DNA from: Siphonodentalium dalli
Lineage: Eukaryota > Mollusca > Scaphopoda > Gadilida > Siphonodentaliidae
Length of the DNA: 64,000 bases
Assembly: GCA_032622095.1 (NCBI GenBank)
Contig: CP136064.1
Location: forward strand, 279,521,614 to 279,585,613
Reading direction: 5' to 3'
The notes beneath the pieces were generated by a model. It searched no databases and was not told the origin of the DNA. It saw only the letters and a program-made list of their open reading frames with translations. The first letter of the stretch is position 1. Each line of letters starts with the position of its first letter. This document shows positions 11,123-23,092 of the stretch, piece after piece. The position numbers and the translations under genes are program-made.

Positions 11123-11870
11123 TGTATGGGCTTGACATCCTTCCACAACTTTCTCTTTGGAAGGAGTGCCGAGGAATTTGAGACAATAATCGTAATTGGT
11201 TTCCTGTACCAAGCCACCTGTCATCTCGTATTTCCAACCGCATGTCGGTTATTATGCCACAGGTGGGTATAGATCCGATCCATCACCCATCGGTTATAAT
11301 CCCTCCCATAATAACCACTGGACCGGAATAACATCCTATCTTATGGTTCCATCTCGTAATAGACTTGTAGCTCGTGTTGGTTGGAATGCCATCTCTAAAC
11401 ACCATCTTGATGAGTCGGAGTTTTACACTTATATATATACCGCTGGATGAAACACCCGCTGAAAGATCTGCAATGTTGCGTTTACTACTTGGAACTAATA
11501 AACCTTAAATACTTGAGATCTTTCACCTGAATCTAGGTGCTAATTACCTGTAATTAAACAGATTACTGACAGCACGATTTCACCTGCAAATGTGGGTCAT
11601 GGAATGTGTGTCTTGTTAAAGGGAATACAATAGTTGTAATCGTGATCGCAGACGACAAAACCAGAGTGTCATTGACACCGAAGCTCACACAATGGCGCAG
11701 GGCGATGATGCATGGAAGCAATGGCATGTCGAAATTGTTTCCACGGTTATCGCTTACCCAATATTTATATAACAGGTAAACTTGAAATAATTGTAAGGAC
11801 AATTACTGCGTGGAATTCGGAATATACTTCGTAGAAAATAAGCGGAATAACTCCTCCCATGGAATATGTC
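11123..11870. other. No gene seen
   Basis: Non-repetitive sequence. The short frames present lack recognisable domains. Confidence 0.45.
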
Positions 11871-13128
11871 GTATTATGGGGATCTACTAAAAGACGGGAC
11901 GGGACGATTTTCCGGGACGGGACGGAACGATTTGTCTAAAAGACGGGACGGGACGGAACAAATATTTAAAAGTCATTTTATTCGGAAATGAAAGAGTTTA
12001 GAGGCACAAACATGGTCTCAACTTGTTTATTGGTATCTACTCTATACGAATGTGATGTTTTCCCGATAAAATTGAGCGTATGCTGAACGGTGGGCGTTCG
12101 AATAACGAAGCGTCGAAATTAGGGAAATTTATCACTTCTGGGACGATAATCTAAACACTAAAAGTCATATTTCGTTTACATTTTCATGTTTGGGTGACGG
12201 ATTATTGCAGAAAATGTTTGTCTAATATATACTAAATAGTAAAATAGAAGTTTGCACTTGTTTTCTGATGGTAAAAGTAGTGTTTTTATCGACGGGACGA
12301 TGAAAACACTACTTTTACCATCAGAAAACAAGTTCAAACTTCTATTTTACTATTTAGTATATATTAGACTAACATTTTCTGCAAAAATCCGTCACCCAAA
12401 CATGAAAATGTGAACATAATGCTAGTTTTTCTGTTAAGATTTTCGACGATTTTCGTTCGGCGGAATGGCGATTTTTCAAGAATGGAGGTGTCATCGTCCC
12501 GTCGATAAAAACACTACTTTTACCATCAGAAAACAAGTTCAAACTTCTATTTTACTATTTAGTATATATTAGACTAACATTTTCTGCAAAAATCCGTCAC
12601 CCAAACATGAAAATGTGAACATAATGCTAGTTTTTCTGTTAAGATTTTCGACGATTTTCGTTCGGCGGAATGGAGATTTTTCAAGAATGGAGGTGTCATC
12701 GTCCCGTCGATAAAAACAATACTTTTATCAGCAGAAAACAAGTGCAAACTTCTATTTTACTATTTAGTATATATTAGACAAACATTTTCTGCAATAATCC
12801 GTCACCCAAACATGAAAATGTAAACGAAATATGACTTTTAGTGTTTAGATTATCGTCCCAGAAGTGATAAATTTCCCTAATTTCGACGCTTCGTTATTCG
12901 AACGCCCACCGTTCAGCATACGTTCAATTTTATCAGGAAAACATCACATTCGTATAGAGTAGATACCAATAAACAAGTTGAGACCATGTTTGTGCCACTA
13001 AACTCTTTCATTTCCGAATAAAATGACTTTTAAATATTCGTTCCGTCCCGTCCCGTCTTTTAGACAAATCGTTCCGTCCCGTCCCGGAAAATCGTCCCGT
13101 CCCGTCTTTTAGTAGATCCCGTATTATG
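11871..13128. mobile_element. Large foldback DNA element with 8-bp target duplication
   Basis: The 8-bp direct repeat GTATTATG at 11871-11878 and 13121-13128 bounds a 1242-bp element (11879-13120). It starts GGGATCTACTAAAAGACGGG and ends with the exact inverse, CTTTTAGTAGATCCC. The inverted arms are about 400 bp each (to about 12290 and from about 12710). They begin with runs of GACGGGACGGGAC and CCCGTCCCGTC. The centre holds two about 210-bp direct repeats (about 12300-12505 and 12506-12715). No open transposase frame exists, so it is non-autonomous. An 8-bp duplication fits hAT, P or Merlin superfamilies; the GGG terminus is compatible with Merlin but not diagnostic. Confidence 0.9.
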
Positions 13129-14537
13129 TACGTTTAGTAAAATGGGCGTGCATGTGTATACTAAAAGATGGCAGTGATATCCTCAAACATAGCCCCTTCG
13201 TCGAATAATTGGGAATATTGACACCGTGTGAACGTATATATGAGAAGTAATATGGACTGGACTGGATTAGTCAGTTTATGAGCTCGAGGCCACATCGACG
13301 TTCAAGATATTATTGTGTTGTGTCCCCTTCAAAATTCTACAGAAATTTACATTCTTCGGAAACTTGAGTTGAATTAGCCCCCAAATGTGTGTACCCAACA
13401 GATTTGCGTCCTAAATGAATTCGAAATCAACATGTAATGAAAGCGGGGATTATTTCGGAAATTAATCCCACAATCATAACGATCGTCGTTCGTTTGATTT
13501 ACTGCTCGAAAACAAATTAGCCACCTGTTTGTAAAACCTGCTGATAAAAAATTTAAATTGTTAATTGTGTAGCCATCGGTTATTACCTGTACCCCTTTAT
13601 CATAGTAGCGCTGTAATTTCGCGTAGTCGGGTTAGAGGTAATTTTAGCCTGTCCTTTCTGTCCACCCGACTGACCTCACAGATGTGAACTATAATTAACG
13701 TCTCGGATAGGGATTTTGAAATAATTTTTCTCCATATCGCCCCATTTGGGGTCAAATGAGGTCGTGACGACAATATCTCAATTTGGGGCAGAAAAACTTG
13801 GAGTACTAAGGTGGCGCAGAGGTGTGCATACCTTAACATTTAATGGTAAACATTTAAATTAAACCGTCGTTTTGAAGAGACATGAGATCGTATTCGCAGT
13901 TGGTCAAAACCAACCGAAACTATAGATTATGCAGAATCAAAAACACTGATTAATCATATTAGGAAAACATAATGATAATCATAATAACCACAACTGATAC
14001 TCCAGACTAATGCAATGTTTTCGGCTATCTGGTATAACATCTTTCCCCATAAGTGCAAACAAATAAACAACCTCTTTATTGGAAGATCGTCTACAGAACT
14101 TTAAAAGTCGTTTTCTCTAAGTTTAATTTCGCGACCCTGTTGTGTGAAAACCTACAAAACTAACAAAGAATTACAAAAGTTGGATTCGATTCAAACGCAG
14201 AATTTCATCAGATGAGTTTAAGTGTTTTACCAGCGTGTTTTTCTTATAAAACCTCGAACTCAAATAGGTAAATGTGCTTTAAAGCCAGCCAGGCGGGCGG
14301 CAGACAAATCGAAAAAAGAAGTGCATAAAAGTGTCATAACTGGAGAATGAATTATTTCCGATTATGATTTATTGCACATATCGTATGAGGTTACCTACAT
14401 AATATACACGCTATCTTGAATCATAGCGGTTTTTTTTATCGCGAAATATAAGCAACGGGGTTCATCAGAAGGAGTATTATCTGTCGGAATTTATCTATTT
14501 CCAACAATAACGTTAACCATCGACATGCTTCTGTCGG
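13129..14537. other. No gene seen
   Basis: About 1.4 kb of apparently unique DNA between the foldback element and the GTTATCAGTGCC array. No supported coding region, RNA gene or repeat. Confidence 0.45.
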
Positions 14538-15575
14538 TGTGTTCAGGTCGCACTCTATGTTATCCGTACCCCATGCTGTAAGTGCCCCATGTTATCGGTG
14601 CCCCGTGTTATCGGGTTATCGGTGTCCAATGTTGGCAGTGCCCCGTGGAATAAGTGCCCATGTTATCAGTACCCCACATTATCAGTGCCCCTGGTATCAG
14701 TGTCCATGTGATCCGTACCCCACATCATCAGTGCCCCATGCATGTTACCAACTACATCGCACTCGATTTCATTCGCTTCAAGTTGAGAATTGTGAAATTT
14801 CGTGAATAATTGTGCCAGAAAACCGAAATATATCCAACATACACCTAATGAAAACCGATTGCTCTGAAATAACCCAAATTGGGGGTGATTGGTTTTTTTT
14901 AAAAGACAAAGCTCTATCGGAAAATGTATTCTTATCAGTGTTATAATGTCATCAGTGTCCCTTGTTATAGTTTACAATGTTATCAGTGCCCAAGGTTATC
15001 AGTGCATCATGTTATTAGTACACCATGTTATAAGTGCTCAATGTCATCAGTACCCCATGTTATGTTATCAGTACTCCATGTTATCAGTTCCTCATGTTAT
15101 CGGTCCCCCATGTCATTGGTGCCCAATGGTATCAGTGTCATCAGTGCCCAATGTTACCAGTACCCCATGCCATCAGTGTCCCATATGAAATGATGTTATC
15201 GGTGCACCATGTTATCAGTGAGCCCTTGTTAGCAGTGCCCCATGGTATCGGTGAACCATGTTATCATTGTCCCGTGTTATCAGTGCCCAATTGTACCATC
15301 AGTGACCCATGTTATCCGTCATCAGTACCACATGTTATCAGTATACCTTGTTATCATTTCCCCGTGTTATCGGTGCCCATGTTATCAGTGCCCCATGTGA
15401 TCAGTGATCCCTTATTATCAGTGTCCCGTATGATCAGTGATCCCTTGTTATCAGTGTGCCATGGTATCGGCGACCCATGTTATCAGTGTCCCATATTATC
15501 AGTTCCCAATTGTATCAGTGACCGATGTTATCCGTGACCCATGTTATCAGTACCACACGTTGTCAGTGCATTTAC
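14538..15575. repeat. Degenerate 14-17-bp array (ATGTTATCAGTGCCCC)
   Basis: Dozens of diverged copies of ATGTTATCAGTGCCCC, with a non-array interruption at about 14750-14925. Variable unit lengths keep several short frames open, with a repeated Cys/Tyr-rich peptide. These are by-products of composition, with no domain or signal. Confidence 0.9.
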
Positions 15576-16020
15576 CGACTACCTCATGCCATTTTCGGAA
15601 GCAATCATCGAGTAATTCATTGATGTTTAATTAAGTAATCTATGTTTCATGTATCGTCACAAATTTACATATATATTCATATGTGCTTAATTCAGTTACT
15701 TTCAGTGAACGTGAGCAAATTCTCAACTGTTATCGAAATGGCCATGGATCGATCGGAATGTCACATTGAGATGTCTTTCAACACAGATCAAGCTTGAAAA
15801 TCGGTCCCAAATTTCGCCCATTCGGGGTTTTAACCCGTGCCAACCTCGTCTAGCCCAGACTCTGATGATCGTATCCATGACCCAACCATTTCGGCTGCGG
15901 GGACATCCTTAAACAGGAATGAGAGTTGGGAAGCGTATCAGTTTCAAAATGGGTTCGCATATTTACATAGAATGGGTGCACGGACTCAGTATGAATGTTC
16001 AATGCTTCAAATGTGCTTTA
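15576..16020. other. No gene seen
   Basis: No recognisable feature. Confidence 0.4.
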
Positions 16021-16275
16021 CCCTTTGAGTGCCAGGTCCGATTTTTGTATCAACCCATATACCCTGTGCCAATGCATTCTCTTATATAGGTCGCCTCGCA
16101 TATATAAGAGAATGCATTGGCCTAACAATTTTTCATCATTTGTTATTATTTTTTACAATTTTAATAAAAAAATTTAAATCTAAAAAAAATTTTTTTTTTT
16201 TTTTTTATTTTTTTAGGGCCGATTTTACAGACCGTAAATTAGGGCCGATGAGATCGGCCCCTGGCACTGAAAGGG
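16021..16275. mobile_element. Hairpin MITE, family D, copy at 16 kb
   Basis: Outer inverted ends CCCTTTGAGTGCCAGG (left, preceded by TTTA) and CCTGGCACTGAAAGGG followed by TTAA (right). Inside the left end lies the family's signature CCAATGCATTCTCTTATATA and its inverse CATATATAAGAGAATGCATT, then CCTAACAATTTTT and a T-rich tract. CCC..GGG termini with TTAA fit piggyBac-type MITEs. Confidence 0.75.
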
Positions 16276-17543
16276 TTAATAAAGTGAGCGTGAACAAATT
16301 CGTATTTCTATCGAAATTGCCAAATATCAATCTTAACGGCACATTGAGATGTCCCGCTACAATATGTTGAGCTTTGTTCCAGCTTAGATGCTGGCATTGC
16401 TGATATACAACCAATCAGTCGATGATAAATATTCTGACTGTCATAAGATATATAGGGTTTTGTGTACTTTATAACAGGCATGAACTCATTTTTTTCCCTA
16501 TAGTATCTCTATTATAGTTATGCAAACAACTATGAATATCTTCAATCTATTACACATGTCTAAAACTCTTTCTTCTCGTCAAACTTGCCCGATATGACCA
16601 AGAGTTGTTTGGAGATAATACACACATAAACCACCTTAGCATCAGCACATCAGGTATATCGTGCAGCTGTTTCAGCCTGTTTGCCATAACTTCCACCGAC
16701 ATTCCTATCCGATATGTTATTTTTGCGTTCCTTACTCACATAAACAGATAATGGTTTATTCCCAAGGCAACATTATTCTTTTCCCGAAAGTGAACTGTTT
16801 TGTTTTAATAGCGTTCTACAATATTGCAGCCGTGTAAGAATTTTAATGTCAAGATCTTATGTCATGTCTGTTCTGTTTCCCATCCGGATTTACGATGTGC
16901 ATTCCCTATTTCCCTGGAACATGTTTATTTGCACTGCAATAATCGGACGTGTAATTGCAACCCACTAAGTTGCCATATGTACACCCCTATTAAAACAGTT
17001 GGCATCGCTTAAGATACTCACAGAACATGGGTGACTCCGTCCTTTCGCTTTCACTGTCTGCAAACTAGTGAGTCATGGGGTGGAATGGAAGCAGTAATGT
17101 CGCTTCCTTCTTTTGCCATGAGAAGAATCTCTTGTTCTGCGCGTGACGTCATAATATGACATATCATGTTTAACGATCCATTCATTAACCAGCGAGAAAA
17201 TCCGACTTTACAACCTTGTACTGTACAACCTTGTTCGCCATCGGGTTACACGTTTTACTGGCTGCCAAAAATTCACCCCGACCAGAGACCGATGGGAGTA
17301 GAGCCTTAGTAGAGAAGACAGCTCAGGTTACCATGGTTATAACGAATCGGGCGGCTGATTCAATTGGGACAGGAACCAGTCTGATGCGCGAAATTCGGCA
17401 ACAACTAATATATGATGAAAATACTATAATATTCTGTGTCTCAGAAGGTGCCCATAGAGCAATAGAAAATATCTGAAATCATATAATCATTTCCCCCGTT
17501 ATGGCTCCCATAATTCAACATAATTCAAACTATAGTTTATTTC
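16276..17543. other. No gene seen
   Basis: No domain-bearing frame, RNA gene or array was seen. Confidence 0.45.
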
Positions 17544-17599
17544 CAATGGAAGGGGAATAACTCTATATCTAAATATATAGATTGATTCCCCTTCCATTG
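17544..17599. repeat. Short inverted repeat
   Basis: CAATGGAAGGGGAAT and its reverse complement ATTCCCCTTCCATTG enclose a shorter AT palindrome (CTATATCTAAATATATAG). It could form a cruciform or be a relic of a small MITE. Confidence 0.8.
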
Positions 17600-17875
17600 A
17601 AAAGAATATACTTTGTGCAGAAACTGAAGCACAGACAAACTTCACTTTCTCAACAAAACAACATGTTCACAGTTTATTACATCAAATAAGTTAAAAATAC
17701 AATGTTTTGCAGCTTCCTCTTTCAAATCGTATATAATATGTATATATTTTATTTTATTTGATCTGGGGTTTCGAAAATTAAGTGGACCTTTAAAACATAT
17801 ATAAACGTTTGTCTTGAGGGATAAACTAGTAATCGAGCTGTGGAAATTTAAATGTACATTAAAACTTAGTAATCG

Positions 17876-18249
17876 TTAAAGACATATTATAGACTTGTTC
17901 GGGTCCGTGAAATTGATAAGTTAATAGTTATGCCCATTGGCAACTTGGGTAATGTAGTATTCTACTAACGTCGCCAACAAATTCAAAGAAATCGACATAC
18001 CACTCCATAGAAAACATCGTCTGAACTACGCTCAATTGTAAATATTTACATCTCGATTCGGGACGCATCTTTTGGCGACAAACTAACCTAATTGATTTCG
18101 CCATCGAAAGTCATAGCATTTAATTAATATATAAAAATGACCATGTGTGTTGTCAATTTGGATTAATATTCGTAAAAAATGACTACTTTGAGCAAGATTA
18201 TTCTCAATTTCTATTTGTTCACCAACCGGAGTGTTTCACATCACTTTAA
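17876..18249. mobile_element. TTAA-bounded MITE, family B, copy 1
   Basis: Starts TTAAAGACATATTATAGACT and ends GTTTCACATCACTTTAA. Three other copies: 26909-27286 and 30940-31313 (both opposite orientation) and 61797-62721 (same orientation, longer). Shared internal landmarks include CCATAGAAAACATCGTC, GAACTACGCTCAATTGTAAA and CGATTCGGGACGCATC. Upstream homology with the 61.6-kb copy extends further left (GCTTCCTCTTTCAAAT..GTATAT; TCGAAAATTAAGTGG), so the true boundary may lie further out. Confidence 0.8.
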
Positions 18250-18386
18250 CATGTCATATTTATAGCTGAAATTTACACGGAAAATTGGAATCGATTTTGC
18301 CCGATTTTGAACATCAATTACACGTCAAAAATTAAATAGATGTTCGTAAAATGCACATAACCTCTTTCACTCCTACGATAACTTCT

Positions 18387-18578
18387 ACAACACATATATC
18401 TAGCCCAACTACAACACATATATCTAGCCCAACTACAACACATATATCTAGCCCAACTACAACACATATATCTAGCCCAACTACAACACATATATCTAGC
18501 CCAACTACAACACATATATCTAGCCCAACTACAACACATATATCTAGCCCAACTACAACACATATATCTAGCCCAACA
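18387..18578. repeat. 24-bp tandem array, 8 copies
   Basis: Eight essentially identical 24-bp units containing ACAACACATATATCTAGCCC. Units are perfect copies, implying a recent origin. The frame is open on both strands only because 24 is divisible by three. Confidence 0.95.
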
Positions 18579-19164
18579 ATTGCATGAGCTCCAGATAACA
18601 GCTGTCAGATTGTCCGAATCGACGGTTTAGAGATTACATTAGTGACGTAGGTTTCTGGCCCTGTAAATACATGTATGAGTTTGAAAGATGGCACAGAGCC
18701 TTAATGTTTTGGTCTGTCTGCAACGCATATGAATAATGAGATAATATAATTTCTGCATACAACTGTTTAGGCCATTATTGCATGCATACAGAATTGAGAC
18801 TCGATCATAACTCTTTTTCTCAAGATTTGTGTTCCATCTGCTGTGATGACATGACGTTGTTTGTTAACAAACTCTACTTCCTGCATGGTATACAAATAGA
18901 ATGAATCCATAACGCGGTTTGCCAATTGCTGCGGCAGAAAAACAAAATGTAACTCCGTCAAGTACTTAGTTTTGAGCTAATATAACACAACACCTGCACG
19001 TTACACCCATAACAGTTGCCATAGTTTATTGGGAACCTCTTCCATGGCAATGTTAACACGATCTGTTTCGTTCCCAAAAAGAACGATTTTATGCAACAAT
19101 TCTGGCATTTGGTATGACAGACGAAATGAGACAAACAGTAGCTGTATTATAAACTGAGTGCGAG
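18579..19164. other. No gene seen
   Basis: No supported feature. Confidence 0.4.
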
Positions 19165-19544
19165 TTAAAGGTACTCAATACGATGAAACACCCCTAAATT
19201 ACTATTTCTTTGGCTTCGGGGGTAAACAATATTTTATTCGAGTCGAGGAACCCACCCATCAAAGATCAGAGTGATCAGATATCGATTTTTGAAGTTTGTT
19301 TTTTAATCATTTGTGGCCCAGAAACACGGTGTCATAGTGTTATTACGGATGGTCTCGGTCAAAATTAATATGGCGATATTTCGTTGAACAACATTTTGAC
19401 AAACAACACGATTTGGGGAAATACAATGGTTAGCATTATTTTGTTGCAATAAATCGATTCTGATAACTAAAGCGTATTTTGAAGAAATGTTGTTGTTGTA
19501 TCTTGATGGTATGGAGAACCTCTGATCGGATTGAGTACCTTTAA
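19165..19544. mobile_element. TTAA-flanked MITE, family A, short variant
   Basis: TTAAAGGTACTCAATACGAT on the left, ATCGGATTGAGTACCTTTAA on the right. The interior differs from the 480-bp type: it contains CAAAATACGCTTTAGTTATC (inverse), and the same interior appears at 22740-23050. About 380 bp, no coding. Confidence 0.85.
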
Positions 19545-20679
19545 CCCTTTCCAAACTAAATTCTTATTGACGAGTAGTTCCCTTGAGAGATGTTCATATA
19601 ATAAGTTCAACAAACGACCATTCGCATGTCAGTCGTCTGATTTTATTACCCGAACACCACTCCAAATTAATAATAGACTGTTCCATTGTATACTTTTATA
19701 ACATAATGGGAGAATACATGTAGTATAGAGAGGGTTAATGTGTCGAAACATCTTTCCTTTACAGTCAGAACAGTCGCGATTTTTCTCGAAACGATGTCAA
19801 GTTTAAACAAGGCGCGGACTTAGCTTTCTGGTGTTAGAGCCCTACCAAATAGCATCCACGTTAAAATACGCGTATAGCTTTTAACGGCAAGTCAAAGACA
19901 TTCTTGAGTTGACAGTATCTGACAACATTTGACGCCCTAAATGTTTTCAAAAGTGCCCGAGCCACTTGCTGTGGTCATTTGTGTATCGATTTTACACATA
20001 ACCTTTCTGAGTACCGTGTCGACATTTCCGAGAGAGCGATACATGTTTCAATCCACAGAAAGGCATTGGCAGCTGTCGGTACTTCAAGTTCACGATGACG
20101 TTTTGATAGCCATCGATCTTGTTAGAAATCATTTAGAAATACGTTCCCAAATGTTCATGTTTGTATAATACAATGCCATCTCTCTGTGCTTGAGTCAGGA
20201 ATTATCTCACAATAAGAGGTGAACATTATTATGCATGTGATAATCGCCAACCTATTTTTACCGTAGATAATAAAAAAACGTTATGAAGGGGGTAACTTGT
20301 AGGAATTGGGAAACCTAGTATACCGAAGACACTCATGTGACGCTTTAATATTCCGGGGAATCCTACGAATCAATTAACTATAGCTACATTCTTTGTGGCA
20401 AAGTTATAGATAGTCATCTCCATGATATGTGCAAATATTATGGTGTGGTTTAAAGACACCTGAGTCCATGCATGTCAGGGATGGGTTCGGGAGAGGGGTG
20501 CAAAATAAAAATAAAACGTTTTGTTCGTCAATTTCCATCAAACTGATATAGTCATATCCGTGATAATGGAGTGGTTTAAAACACTTAAGTGGCATCGTCC
20601 ATTTTACAATTTTACACTGGCTACGCCGGGCAACTCTACGGTTACGTATATAAGCAAGCTTGTAGTCACATCTTGCACT
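19545..20679. other. No gene seen
   Basis: Short frames only. Part of 20410-20600 shows an imperfect inverted self-similarity (TCCATGATATGTGCAAATAT..GGTTTAAAGACA against TCCGTGATAATGGAGTGGTTTAAAACAC), possibly a decayed element. Confidence 0.4.
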
Positions 20680-21049
20680 AATCAAGACTTCATATTCGCG
20701 TTATTTAGCCTCAGGATTCAGATTTGCGTGAAATTTCCTCATCAACTGGCTCGCTGACTGTTCGTCTCTGGCATGATATATCGTTGTTTTCGTTGGAAGT
20801 TTCACGCCTTGCTGGTATATACTTTTGTCATCATTTGCAATCATCAGGGCACTATAGATGCAGCATGATAACGTTAGGCCGCCCCTTTATATCAGTTTGT
20901 AGATACCTATATTATGTTACTACATACGAGTTATATAATCGGTTACCCATCATTGAGACTACATGCTTTGTCAGCTTGCAGTGTTTTCATCTATACAGTC
21001 ACATAATTATGTGATCAACTTAAAGTCAGAGACACATGCTAACGTGCTG
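20680..21049. repeat. About 300-bp dispersed repeat family F, first copy
   Basis: Landmarks CAGCAACTG..TGTC.(T)GGCA..TATATCGTTGTTTTCGT.A.TT..TTGG recur at about 20735, 21530, 23155, 23570, 23755 and 26325, in one orientation. Copies share GTGAAAT..CTCAGCAAC, CTGACATTCC.TCTCTATT.C and CACACCTGGCATCGGG downstream. They are diverged (perhaps 70-80% identity by eye) and interleaved with family A MITEs. Confidence 0.65.
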
Positions 21050-21526
21050 TTAAAGGTACTCAACCCGTAAAGAGGGTCCCCATCTCAACAGATTCCAACA
21101 ACAACAATCCGATCGGAGGGTCCTATATTACTATTTCTTTGGCTTTGGGGGTAAAAAATATTTGATTCGAGTCGAGGAACCCATCAAACAAAGCTCAGAG
21201 TTATTAGATATCGATTTTTGAAATTTGTTATAAACTCGAGATCAGTACTACTAACTGCCGTAATCTGCTCTGGATGTGTTCTCCAAATCTATTCAAACAG
21301 ACAAGGATGAATAACTCTAAAATCAAGTGGTAATTTTAACGTAATTTTGATTGAGTTCTGGGCCAGATAGTATTCCCGATAATGAAAAATAATAGATTTC
21401 TAAAATCGATATCTAACAAATCTGAGCTTTGATGGGTGACTTCCTCGACTCGAATCAAATATTTTTGACCCCCGAAGCCATTGAAATAGTAATTGAGAGG
21501 AGTTTTATCGGGTTGAGTACCTTTAA
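21050..21526. mobile_element. TTAA-flanked MITE, family A, copy 2
   Basis: 477 bp, TTAAAGGTACTCAACCCGTA to CGGGTTGAGTACCTTTAA. It is inverted relative to the copies at 1971 and 60258. The central part carries CAAACAGACAAGGATGAATA and ATAATGAAAAATAATAGATT, shared with the other long copies. Confidence 0.88.
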
Positions 21527-21808
21527 ACTGTTCGTCTCTGATATGGTATATCGTTGTTTTCATCAGTTTACTCATCGATCTATATTAACGTCGATGGTTT
21601 ACTTTGATGGTACACGACTTGACGTTATATTCGATTCACCGTTTGTCTATAGGGCAGGATATATCGTTGTTTTTATCAGTTTAGTCGGAACGTATTATCA
21701 CATCTGCAACCATCAGGACACTACATATTTATGCAGCATGTTAATTTTCAGTCGCACCTCTATATAATACTACATATGTTATACTTTCGGTCGTCCATTC
21801 TTGTAACA
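21527..21808. repeat. Dispersed repeat family F, second copy
   Basis: ATATCGTTGTTTT occurs twice (about 21551 and 21661) with flanking sequence similar to 20760-20960, including GACACTACATATTTATGCAGCATG against GGCACTATAGATGCAGCATG. Confidence 0.6.
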
Positions 21809-22737
21809 ACATGCTGTGTCAGTATGCAGTGGTTTCTCTATAGAGAGAACACATTTCTGTGTTTAAAGGTACCCAATCCGATCAGAGGGTCCCCATATCA
21901 CCAATATACAACAGCAACACCATGCTACATGCTATGTCAGCATGCAGTGGTTTCTCTATAGAGAGAACACATTTCTGTGTTTAAAGGTACTCAATCCGAT
22001 CAGAGGGTCCCCATATCACCAATATACAACAGCAACAACATGCTACATGCTATGTCAGCATGCAGTGGTTTCTCTATAGAGAGAACACATTTCTGTGTTT
22101 AAAGGTACTCAATCCGATCAGAGGGTCCCCATATCACCAATATACAACAGCAACAACATGCTACATGCTATGTCAGCATGCAGTGGTTTCTCTATAGAGA
22201 GAACACATTTCTGTGTTTAAAGGTACTCAATCCGATCAGAGGGTCCCCATATCACCAATATACAACAGCAACAACATGCTACATGCTATGTCAGCATGCA
22301 GTGGTTTCTCTATAGAGAGAACACATTTCTGTGTTTAAAGGTACTCAATCCGATCAGAGGGTCCCCATCTCACCAAGATACAACAGCAACAACATGCTAC
22401 ATGCTATGTCAGCATGCAGTGGTTTCTCTATAGAGAGAACACATTTCTGTGTTTAAAGGTACTCAATCCGATCAGAGGGTCCCCATCTCACCAAGATACA
22501 ACAGCAACAACATGCTACATGCTATGTCAGTATACAGTGGTTTCTCTATAGAGAGAACACATTTCTGTGTTTAAAGGTACTCAATCCGATCAGAGGGTCC
22601 CCATCTCACCAAGATACAACAGCAACAACATGCTACATGCTATGTCAGCATGCAGTGGTTTCTCTATACAGAGAACACATTTCTGTGTTTAAAGGTACCC
22701 AATCCGAGGGTCCCCATCTCATCAAGATACAACAGCA
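21809..22737. repeat. 118-bp tandem array that includes a MITE terminus, 8 copies
   Basis: The MITE family A end TTTAAAGGTAC(T/C)CAATCCGATCAG recurs at 21861, 21979, 22097, 22215, 22333, 22451, 22569 and 22687, exactly 118 bp apart. Each unit holds about 65 bp of flanking DNA (ATGCTATGTCAGCATGCAGT, GTTTCTCTATAGAGAGAACA) and about 50 bp of element end. Only the last copy continues into a complete element (22690-23092), so the junction between flank and element was amplified. Units are nearly identical. Confidence 0.95.
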
Positions 22738-23092
22738 ACAAAATTTCTTCAAAATACGCTTTAGTTATCAGAATCGATTAATTGCAATAAAATAATACTA
22801 ACCACTGTCAACTATGGTATCAAATTTCCCAAAACGTGCTATTTATCAACATTTTGTTCAACAAAATATGGCCGTATTATCACTTGAGTATTCACGAAAT
22901 CTTTGACAGAGACCATCCATTTGACGGCGCGTTTCTGGGCCACAAACAATTAAAATAACAAACTTCAAAAATCGATATAAGATCACTCTGAGCTTTGATG
23001 GGTGGGTTCCTCAACTCGAATCAAATATTTTTTACCACCGAAGCCAAAGAAGTAGACATTTGGGAGCGTTAAGTCGGATTGAGTACATTTAA
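22690..23092. mobile_element. TTAA-flanked MITE, family A, short variant next to the 118-bp array
   Basis: About 403 bp, from TTAAAGGTACCCAATCCGAG to CGGATTGAGTACATTTAA. Its interior is the inverse of the 19165-19544 copy (TTTCTTCAAAATACGCTTTA, GGGCCACAAACAATTAAAAT). It is the apparent source of the terminus captured in the upstream array. Confidence 0.85.

Noticed and set aside
10526-11224. Five overlapping frames of about 190-216 codons
   Set aside because: All come from the 33-bp unit, which is stop-free in several frames. Mutual overlap on both strands argues against any one being a gene.
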